From positions 1-5,280 of the forward strand of contig JAGQQZ010000158.1 of assembly GCA_020425915.1 (NCBI GenBank): DNA of 5,280 nt. The letters are read 5' to 3'. A model generated the notes under the pieces. It searched no databases. It saw nothing but the letters and a program-made list of their open reading frames with translations, and was not told the DNA's origin. This DNA is from Planctomycetota bacterium. Its GTDB lineage: Bacteria; Planctomycetota; UBA1135; UBA2386. Of this stretch, positions 1 to 5,280 are shown one piece after another; the first letter of the stretch is position 1; the number at the start of each line of letters is the position of its first letter. A program made the position numbers and the translations under genes.

Positions 1-399
1 ACCCGGATCCTCGTCGAGCAGACCGGGAAGACGAAGGGGCGGTTCTCGAGCCGCGCGTTCCTGTATCGACTCGGCGACGAGGTCACCGGGGTCTACTGGC
101 CCGATCTGCACTTCCGTCGTGGCGGCGAGCTGCGCGAGAAGCAGTTCCGGCACGTCTTCGGCAAGTGCCTCGACGGCGCAGTCGTCGAGCTCATCGGCGT
201 GGATTCCTCGTCGGACATCTGGGAGTTCCCCGACGTCGGGGCGTCGTTTCGGCTCGATCCCACGACCGCGATGCACCTCCACGACCGGAGTCGGACGCCG
301 GAAACGCCGAACGATTGGCTCCGATACGACGTGCGCGACATCGAGAGCATCCTGTCGGGCGGCGATGCGCTCGAGCCGCGGCGGTTGCCGCCGCGATAG
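1..399 (+). CDS. Unidentified protein, C-terminal part (5' end outside window)
   Basis: Frame 1 is open from the left edge to a TAG at 397-399, giving the last 132 residues of a protein whose start is not visible. Coding is supported by strong G/C preference at third codon positions and by a balanced, protein-like composition; the overlapping frame 2 reading is Arg/Ser/Thr-rich and looks like a shadow. The fragment is soluble-looking, with no membrane segment or lipobox. It mixes short hydrophobic stretches with charged and aromatic ones (VTGVYWPDLHF near residue 28, SSDIWEFPDVGASFRLDP near 70, PNDWLRYDVRDIESIL near 103) and ends in an Arg/Pro-rich tail. I do not recognise the family. It does not resemble the TetR regulator that accompanies ybhGFSR in E. 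coli. It is 67 bases from the efflux operon on the same strand, so co-transcription is possible but not shown. Confidence concerns it being a gene, not its function. Confidence 0.72.
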   Translation, partial: TRILVEQTGKTKGRFSSRAFLYRLGDEVTGVYWPDLHFRRGGELREKQFRHVFGKCLDGAVVELIGVDSSSDIWEFPDVGASFRLDPTTAMHLHDRSRTPETPNDWLRYDVRDIESILSGGDALEPRRLPPR

Positions 400-426
400 G
401 GCAGCGAACGTCCGGGTTGCCCGAAC

Positions 427-453
427 TTGGCCGCGCACACGGGATGCCATAAT
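427..453 (+). promoter_or_regulatory. Possible weak sigma70-type promoter before the efflux operon
   Basis: CATAAT at 448-453 matches five of six bases of the -10 consensus and is a rare AT-rich spot in a very GC-rich region. TTGGCC at 427-432 is a poor -35 candidate, with a 15-base spacer that is shorter than ideal. If used, transcription would begin near 460, only a few bases before the GTG start at 467. It lies in the only intergenic gap of the window. This is inference from base matching, and promoter preferences of the host are unknown. Confidence 0.25.
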
Positions 454-466
454 CTCGACCGGCGAA

Positions 467-1954
467 GTGCGATCGAGTACTTGGAAACGACGGCTCGTCC
501 GACCGGGCGACATCACGCTGGCGCTGCTCGTCGGCGCGGCGATGTCGTCTTGCACGGTCGGTCCGGACCACGAGAGTCCTGACGTCGCCGAGTTGCTCGA
601 GGCGAACTGGCGGCAAGCGCCGGGGAGCGGTCTGGTCGAGGACGAGCGGACCGAACTCGTCGGCTGGTGGCGGCGGTTCGGTTCGGCCGAACTCGACGCT
701 CTGGCGACACGGCTGCTCCAGCAGAACCTGTCGCTGCGCGAGGCCGCCGAGCGCGTGGTCGCCGTCCGGGCGAATGTCGGCGCGACCGACGCGCAGCGGT
801 CGCCGCGCCTCGACGGGGAGGGGAGTGCGTTCCGCGCCGGGACGGGCGATGAGAGCCTCAATTTCCAGGGGCCTCCGCCGGGAACCGACGTGAGCGTGTA
901 TTCGCTCGGTGTCGCCGCGGGCTGGGAGCTCGATCTCTGGGGTCGGGTTGCGCGACTCGTCGAGAACGCGCGGGCCGAGGTCGCGATCGCCGAGGAGGAC
1001 TTCCGCGGAGTCGCCGTCACGCTGCTCGCCGAACTCGCGATCGCCTACGTCGATGCGACGTCGTTGCAGCACCGTCTCGAGATCGCGCGACGCGAGCTCG
1101 CGACCCGTGAGCGAACGCTGGAATTGACTCGGTCTCGACTCGATGCAGGGACCGGAACGCGAGTCGAGTGGCTCGCGGCGCAACGCGAACTCGCGGCGGC
1201 CCGGGCGCGTTTGCCCGAGTTGGAGCAGGCGCGGCGGCTGGCCGAGAACCGTATCGCGCTGCTGGTCGGCGAACGGCCGCGCGACGGACTGGTCGTCGCG
1301 GCCGGCGAACTGACGCTGCCGGAGCAAGTCTCCCGCGGTGTGCCAGCCGATCTGTTGGCGCATCGGACCGACGTCCGCGGCGCCGAGCGTCGACTGGCCG
1401 CGGCGGTCGCGCGCATCGGCGCCGTCGAAGCCGAGCGCTACCCCCGGATCGCGCTGAACGGCTCGCTCGCACTGCGCACTTCGGAGTTCGACGAGCTGTT
1501 CGCCGGGCGCAGCGCGGTCAGCTACTCGATCGGGCCGAGCCTGACCGTGCCGCTGTTCGACGGGGCGCGGATCACGTCCGAGGTCCACTTCCGCGAGGCG
1601 CGCGCGCGCGAGGCCCGGATCGCGTTCGAGCGGACCGTGTTGGCGGCGATCGGCGAAGTCGAAGCGGCGGCGACGTCGCTCGTGAAGTCGCGTGAGCGGC
1701 TCGCGCAGACCGAGCAGGCCGCGGCGGCCGCGGCCGAGGCCGCGCGGCTCGAGCGACAGCTCTACGAAGCCGGTTCCGTCAGCCTGATGCTCGCGCTCGA
1801 CGCCGAACGCGCAAGACTCGCGCTCGACGACGCCTCGTGGAGTTCTCGCCAGGCGGCACTCGTCAGCACGATCGACCTCTACCGAGCCCTTGGCGGCGGC
1901 TTCGAGTCCGCCCCGCCGCCGGCGATCACCGACAGCTCGGCCCTCGAACGATGA
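467..1954 (+). CDS. NodT-family outer-membrane efflux lipoprotein (TolC-like exit duct)
   Basis: This 495-residue protein should form the trimeric outer-membrane channel of a tripartite efflux pump. It opens with a basic n-region (R2, K7-R9, R12), a hydrophobic core (about I16-A25) and a lipobox MSSC with the acylated Cys at residue 29. Thr follows the Cys, with no Asp retention signal, consistent with sorting to the outer membrane. CTVGPDHESP after the Cys is typical of NodT proteins. Two OEP repeats follow. Family landmarks are GWELDLWGR (152-160), PADLLAHRTD (293-302), the nearby AAVARIGAVEAERYPRIAL stretch, and VPLFDG (361-366). The C-terminal half has a long Ala/Glu/Arg-rich coiled coil with six alanines at 418-423. 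GTG 467 is the only ATG, GTG or TTG in frame between the previous gene's stop and the lipobox, apart from the ATG inside the lipobox itself; no clear Shine-Dalgarno precedes it. Length is normal for the family. The stop overlaps the adaptor start (ATGA). The substrate is unknown. Confidence 0.93.
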   Translation: MRSSTWKRRLVRPGDITLALLVGAAMSSCTVGPDHESPDVAELLEANWRQAPGSGLVEDERTELVGWWRRFGSAELDALATRLLQQNLSLREAAERVVAVRANVGATDAQRSPRLDGEGSAFRAGTGDESLNFQGPPPGTDVSVYSLGVAAGWELDLWGRVARLVENARAEVAIAEEDFRGVAVTLLAELAIAYVDATSLQHRLEIARRELATRERTLELTRSRLDAGTGTRVEWLAAQRELAAARARLPELEQARRLAENRIALLVGERPRDGLVVAAGELTLPEQVSRGVPADLLAHRTDVRGAERRLAAAVARIGAVEAERYPRIALNGSLALRTSEFDELFAGRSAVSYSIGPSLTVPLFDGARITSEVHFREARAREARIAFERTVLAAIGEVEAAATSLVKSRERLAQTEQAAAAAAEAARLERQLYEAGSVSLMLALDAERARLALDDASWSSRQAALVSTIDLYRALGGGFESAPPPAITDSSALER

Positions 1955-2955
1955 AGAAGGTCCTGATCCTCGTCGTGATCCTCGCCATCGGCGGCGTGCT
2001 CGGCGTCGTCGGCTACCAGCGCTATCTGCAGCGCGAACGTGACGACGCGAACGGCGCGCTGCGGCTGTTCGGCAACGTCGACATCCGCGATGCCGCGCTG
2101 TCGTTCCACGATCCGGAGCGCCTCGCGACCGTGCAGGTCGAGGAGGGGGATCGGGTCACGGCCGGACAGGTCGTCGCCACGCAGCAGTCCGTTCGCATCG
2201 AGGCCGAACTGGTCGCGGCGCGAGCTCGCGTCACGGCGCAGGCGGCGGTCGTCGAACGGTTCGAGCGCGGCACACGGCCGCAGGAACTCGCGCAGGCCGG
2301 CGCACGGGTCCACGCCGCCGAGGTGCAGGTCCAGAACGCGCAGCGCGTCGTCGAGCGCGTGCGACGGACGGCCGCCACCGGTGCGGCCAGCGAGCAGTCG
2401 CGTGACGACGCCGAGGCCGGATTGGCGATCGCAGAGGCGGCGCTGCAGGTGGAGCGGGAGTCCTTGGCACTCGCCGAGGAAGGTCCGCGGGCCGAGGACG
2501 TTGCCCAGGCTCGCGCCACGCTCGAATCGATGCGGGCCGAGGTGGGGCGTCTCGAGGTCTCGCTCCGCGACACCGAGTTGCGTGCGCCGTCGCCGGGCGT
2601 GGTGCGGAGCCGCGTCCTGGAGCCCGGCGAGATGGCTGGACCCGACCGCGCGGTGGTGATCGTGGCGTTGACCGATCCGAAGTGGATCCGCGTCTGGGTG
2701 CCGGAGCCGGAGCTCGGTCGCGTGGCACCGGGGCTCGAGGTCGTCGTGCGTTCCGATTCGTTCGGCGGTCGCGAGTACCCGGGTCGGATCGGATTCGTGT
2801 CGCCGGTCGCGGAGTTCACGCCGCAGCACGTCGAGACCCAGGAGTTGCGCACCCAACTGGTCTACGAGGTTCGCGTCGTGGTCGAGGACCCGGACGACGA
2901 GCTGCGTCTCGGGATGCCGGTGACGGTCGACGTCGCGAGCGCGAGGGCCAAGTGA
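1951..2955 (+). CDS. HlyD/YbhG-type periplasmic adaptor (membrane fusion protein)
   Basis: This 334-residue protein should link the inner-membrane ABC transporter to the outer-membrane duct. A single N-terminal hydrophobic segment (about V4-Y22), with no lipobox, acts as an uncleaved anchor or signal. Domains in order: first lipoyl half (about 37-78, with DPERLATVQVEEGDRVTAGQ); an alpha-helical coiled-coil hairpin (about 84-205); second lipoyl half (about 208-230, ELRAPSPGVVRSRVLEPGE); and a beta-barrel/membrane-proximal part to the end. The C-terminal stretch IGFVSPVAEFTP, then VETQELRTQLVY and LRLGMPVTVDV, closely resembles E. coli YbhG as I recall it, and so does the length. The two coiled-coil arms carry a related motif, RPQELAQA (109-116) and RAEDVAQA (180-187). 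ATG 1951 is chosen because it gives the family length and a proper signal anchor, and overlaps the upstream stop by four bases; no strong ribosome site is visible, so coupling is likely. At the hairpin tip, Thr140 sits where the usual Leu is expected. Confidence 0.93.
   Translation: MKKVLILVVILAIGGVLGVVGYQRYLQRERDDANGALRLFGNVDIRDAALSFHDPERLATVQVEEGDRVTAGQVVATQQSVRIEAELVAARARVTAQAAVVERFERGTRPQELAQAGARVHAAEVQVQNAQRVVERVRRTAATGAASEQSRDDAEAGLAIAEAALQVERESLALAEEGPRAEDVAQARATLESMRAEVGRLEVSLRDTELRAPSPGVVRSRVLEPGEMAGPDRAVVIVALTDPKWIRVWVPEPELGRVAPGLEVVVRSDSFGGREYPGRIGFVSPVAEFTPQHVETQELRTQLVYEVRVVVEDPDDELRLGMPVTVDVASARAK
2943..2947 (+). promoter_or_regulatory. Ribosome binding site supporting the GTG start at 2952
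   Basis: GAGGG lies four bases before the GTG at 2952, inside the last codons of the adaptor gene. It supports the GTG as start of the ATPase, instead of a longer in-frame reading beginning near 2682 that would overlap the adaptor gene throughout. The spacing is slightly short. Confidence 0.45.
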
Positions 2956-4694
2956 ACGACGCCGCTCCAGCGCTCGCGTTCGCCGACGTGACGCGGACGT
3001 TCGGAGCGCGCGAGCGGGGACGGGTCACGGCGCTCCGATCGGTCTCGTGGCAGGCGAGCGCCGGGCGGATCACCGGTCTGGTCGGGCCGGACGGTGCCGG
3101 CAAGACCACGTCGTTGCGACTCGCGGCCGGCCTGCTGACGCCGGACGCGGGCAGCGTGCGCACGCTCGGTCTCGACCCGACGAGCGAGGTCGGCGCCGTG
3201 CGTGACCGCATCGGATACATGCCGCAGCGGTTCGGGCTGTACGAGGATCTGAGCGTTCGCGAGAACCTCGACCTGTTCGCCGACCTGCAGGGGGTCGAGC
3301 CACGCGCCCGCCCGGCGCGATTCGAACGCCTGATGCGGATCGCGGGTCTCGGGCCGTTCCTCGACCGCCGCGCCGGGCAGCTGTCGGGCGGCATGAAGCA
3401 GAAGCTCGGCCTCGCCTGTGCGCTGATCAAGGAGCCCGAACTCCTCTTGCTCGACGAGCCCTCGGTCGGCGTCGACCCGGTCTCGCGGCGCGAGTTGTGG
3501 GCGATCCTCGACGAACTCGTGTCCGAGCGAGGGATCGGCGTCGTGGTCGCGACCGCCTACCTCGACGAGGCGGAGCGCTGCGCGGAAGTCGTCGTGCTCG
3601 ACCGCGGCGAGGTACTCGATCACGGGCCGCCCGCCCGGTTCGCCACGACCCAGCGCGGTCGAGTCGCGGAATTGGTTCCCGGGCCCGGCGAGACGCCGCG
3701 GCGCCTGCAGGTCGCCTGCGTCGAATTGCCGGCCACGGTCGACGCGACGATTCGTGCCGGACGGGTCCGCGTCGTCAGCGACGAGCCCACGACGCTGCAG
3801 CGTCTCGCCGGCGAGCACCACGCCGAGTTGCGCCAAGCCGTCGAACCATGCTTCGAGGACGCCTTCATGGCGCGGTTGGCGGGCCGCCACGAGCGCCTCG
3901 AGGTCGAGCGTCGGTCGGCGCGCCCGTCCGAGCGTGCGAGCGACGAGGTCACGGTGCGGGTCCGTGACCTTCGCAAGCGCTTCGGCACGTTCGAAGCCGT
4001 GCGCGGAGTCAGCTTCGACGTCCGCCGCGGCGAGGTGTTCGGCCTGCTGGGCCCGAACGGCGCGGGCAAGACGACGACGTTCCGGATGCTGTGTGGCCTG
4101 ACCGCGATCAGCGCTGGTGAGGCGACCGTGGCCGGCCACGATCTGCGTCGTTCGGGTCGCAAGGCGCGGGCGAAGCTCGGCTACATGGCGCAGTCGTTCT
4201 CGCTGTACGGTTCGCTCAGCGTCGCACAGAACCTGCGCTTCTTCGGCACGGTCTACGGCCTGCGCGGTCGGATCTTGCGCGCGCGCATCGACGCGACGCT
4301 CGGCGAGTTCGGTCTGCTCGACCTGCGGGACGAGGAGGCGCGGCGCCTGACCGCCGGCTACAAGCAGCGGCTGTCGATGGCGGCGGCGTTGTTGCACGAA
4401 CCCGACATCCTGTTCCTGGACGAGCCGACTTCCGGGGTCGACCCACTGGCGCGTCGCGAGTTCTGGCAGCGCATCAACGCGGTCGCCCTCGACGGGACGA
4501 CGATCGTCGTCACGACGCACTTCCTCGAGGAGGCAGAGTTCTGTGACCGGATGCTGATCATGGCGCGTGGCAGCGAACTCGCGCTCGGCACCCCCGACGA
4601 GATCCGCGCGCGCGCGCGATCCGATGCGATGCCCGACCCCACGATCGAGGACGCGTTCATCGCGCTCGCCCAACAGCAGGAAGACGCGGCATGA
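2952..4694 (+). CDS. YbhF-like ABC ATPase with two tandem nucleotide-binding domains
   Basis: This 580-residue cytoplasmic ATPase drives the ABC-2 permease encoded next. NBD1 (about 6-235) has Walker A GPDGAGKTT (45-53, Lys51), Q-loop YMPQ (89-92), signature LSGGMKQ (144-150) and Walker B LLLLDEP (164-170, Glu169). Its H-loop reads ATAYLDEAE (200-208), with Ala202 in place of His. NBD2 (about 333-555) has Walker A GPNGAGKTT (367-375, Lys373), Q-loop YMAQ (411-414), a degenerate signature LTAGYKQ (466-472), Walker B ILFLDEP (486-492, Glu491) and an intact H-loop TTHFLEEAE (His523). Each half ends in a related tail (EPCFEDAFMARLAG near 300; DPTIEDAFIALAQ near 565), pointing to duplication. Domain order, length and motif deviations agree with E. 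coli YbhF, about 578 residues, as I recall it. GTG 2952 is chosen because it begins just before the first NBD strand, overlaps the adaptor stop (GTGA) and has a nearby GAGGG. The stop overlaps the permease start. Confidence 0.94.
   Translation: MNDAAPALAFADVTRTFGARERGRVTALRSVSWQASAGRITGLVGPDGAGKTTSLRLAAGLLTPDAGSVRTLGLDPTSEVGAVRDRIGYMPQRFGLYEDLSVRENLDLFADLQGVEPRARPARFERLMRIAGLGPFLDRRAGQLSGGMKQKLGLACALIKEPELLLLDEPSVGVDPVSRRELWAILDELVSERGIGVVVATAYLDEAERCAEVVVLDRGEVLDHGPPARFATTQRGRVAELVPGPGETPRRLQVACVELPATVDATIRAGRVRVVSDEPTTLQRLAGEHHAELRQAVEPCFEDAFMARLAGRHERLEVERRSARPSERASDEVTVRVRDLRKRFGTFEAVRGVSFDVRRGEVFGLLGPNGAGKTTTFRMLCGLTAISAGEATVAGHDLRRSGRKARAKLGYMAQSFSLYGSLSVAQNLRFFGTVYGLRGRILRARIDATLGEFGLLDLRDEEARRLTAGYKQRLSMAAALLHEPDILFLDEPTSGVDPLARREFWQRINAVALDGTTIVVTTHFLEEAEFCDRMLIMARGSELALGTPDEIRARARSDAMPDPTIEDAFIALAQQQEDAA
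4678..4683 (+). promoter_or_regulatory. Ribosome binding site for the permease gene
   Basis: AGGAAG ends seven bases before the ATG at 4691 and is the best Shine-Dalgarno-like site in the window. Together with the ATGA overlap it fixes the permease start. It lies within the last codons of the ATPase gene. Confidence 0.55.
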
Positions 4695-5280
4695 GCGAGC
4701 GCCCCGTCGCCGTCCGCCGTGGCGTGCGACTCCGTCGCACGGTCGGGTTCTGTCGCAAGGAGATCCTGCAGATCCTCCGCGATCCGAGCAGCATCGCGCT
4801 GGCGCTGGTGATGCCCGTGCTGCTGACCTTCCTGTTCGGCTACGGCGTCTCGCTCGACGCACGCAACGTCCCGATCGGGGTCGTGCTCGACGATCCCGAC
4901 GGGCCGGCCCGCGAGCTGATGGCGCGGCTCGCGGGCTCGCCACAGTTCGAGGTCGTCAGCGCGAGTTCGACGCAGGCGGCGGAGAGCCTGCTGCGGGACC
5001 GCAGCGTCGAAGCGGTGTTGCACGTCCGTCGAGAGTTCGACGCGCCGACCGCGGCGGTGGTCGGTCCGCGAATCCAGCTGCTGCTCGACGGGGTCGACAG
5101 CAATCGGGCGCGCCTGATCGGCAGCTACGTCGACCGCACGGTCGCTCGCTGGTTGGAGTCGCGCCGAGCGCGCGGCGAGAACGTGCGCGGACCCGTCGCG
5201 ACCGCGGTCGCGCACACCTGGTTCAACCCCGCGCTGCGCAGCACCGACTTCCTCGTGCCGGGACTCGTCGCGCTGGTGAT
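4691..5280 (+). CDS. YbhS-like ABC-2 permease, N-terminal half (3' end outside window)
   Basis: The first 196 residues are visible; frame 2 stays open to the right edge. This should be the inner-membrane subunit that the upstream ATPase energises. A basic cytoplasmic N-terminus (many Arg in 4-30) leads to an amphipathic stretch with KEILQILRDP (23-32), a hallmark of ABC-2 permeases. The first membrane helix follows (about 34-53, ALALVMPVLLTFLFGYGV). A large soluble, presumably periplasmic, domain spans about 56-180, with IGVVLDD near 62 and LLLDGVDSN near 134. NPALRSTDFLVPGLVALV (179-196) then begins the second membrane helix. This order matches YbhS/YhhJ-type exporters of about 370-380 residues, so roughly half the gene is missing. 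The ATG overlaps the ATPase stop (ATGA) and is preceded by AGGAAG at good distance. A paralogous second permease usually follows in this family and would lie outside the window. The substrate cannot be inferred. Confidence 0.92.
   Translation, partial: MSERPVAVRRGVRLRRTVGFCRKEILQILRDPSSIALALVMPVLLTFLFGYGVSLDARNVPIGVVLDDPDGPARELMARLAGSPQFEVVSASSTQAAESLLRDRSVEAVLHVRREFDAPTAAVVGPRIQLLLDGVDSNRARLIGSYVDRTVARWLESRRARGENVRGPVATAVAHTWFNPALRSTDFLVPGLVALV

Noticed and set aside
413..423. Small inverted repeat (CGGG, TTG loop, CCCG) after the first gene as a terminator
   Set aside because: The stem is only four bases and no T-run follows; such short pairs are expected by chance at this GC content.
119..466. 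N-terminal extension of the outer-membrane protein to an ATG at 119
   Set aside because: It would overlap the frame 1 gene ending at 399, its residues are Arg/Ser-rich shadow sequence, and it would bury the signal peptide and lipobox about 140 residues inside the protein.
191..1588. Long open frame on the minus strand (465 codons) opposite the outer-membrane protein gene
   Set aside because: It is a by-product of strong third-position GC bias. Its translation is rich in Arg, Asp, Gln and Pro with no recognisable domain, whereas the plus strand shows clear NodT motifs.
1837..1950. In-frame extension of the adaptor gene to an ATG at 1837
   Set aside because: It overlaps the C-terminal coding part of the outer-membrane protein and puts a Pro/Arg-rich stretch before the hydrophobic anchor. 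ATG 1951 gives the family length.
2682..2951. In-frame extension of the ATPase gene to an ATG at 2682
   Set aside because: It lies wholly within the adaptor gene and translates to Arg/Gly-rich shadow sequence; GTG 2952 sits right before the first NBD.
2862..4943. Very long open frame on the minus strand (693 codons) opposite the ATPase and permease
   Set aside because: It runs opposite unmistakable ABC motifs and has low-complexity composition with no domain. Antisense frames free of stops are common in high-GC genes.

Overview
The window is very GC-rich, with G or C at most third codon positions. All genes read on the plus strand and are packed nearly end to end. An outer-membrane lipoprotein of the NodT type places it in a double-membraned (Gram-negative) bacterium. 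The GC bias would suit Myxococcota, other deltaproteobacteria-like lineages or a high-GC Pseudomonadota, but nothing here fixes the taxon. No RNA gene, mobile element, CRISPR array or attachment site was seen, and no stretch over 300 bases lacks a gene.

Layout: (1) 1-399 is the C-terminal end of a protein I do not recognise, whose start lies off the left edge. (2) 400-466 is a 67-base gap with a possible weak promoter. (3) 467-1954 encodes an outer-membrane efflux lipoprotein of the NodT/TolC-like family. (4) 1951-2955 encodes a periplasmic adaptor (membrane fusion protein) of the HlyD/YbhG type. (5) 2952-4694 encodes a YbhF-like ATPase with two nucleotide-binding domains in one chain. (6) 4691 to the right edge encodes the first half of a YbhS-like ABC-2 permease. 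The last four genes are joined by three consecutive 4-base stop/start overlaps (ATGA, GTGA, ATGA), so they very likely form one translationally coupled operon.

The four products make sense as one machine. The ATPase powers an inner-membrane ABC-2 permease, the adaptor bridges the periplasm, and the lipoprotein forms the outer-membrane exit duct. This is the E. coli YbhGFSR layout with a dedicated outer-membrane factor as first gene. A second permease (YbhR-like) would be expected just past the right edge. The substrate cannot be told from sequence; drugs, dyes, cations or lipophilic compounds are all possible.

I do not see a clearly undescribed system. The points most worth a second look are the arrangement of degenerate ATPase motifs, which would put both defects in the same ATP site, an unusual adaptor tip motif, the built-in outer-membrane gene, and the unidentified upstream protein.
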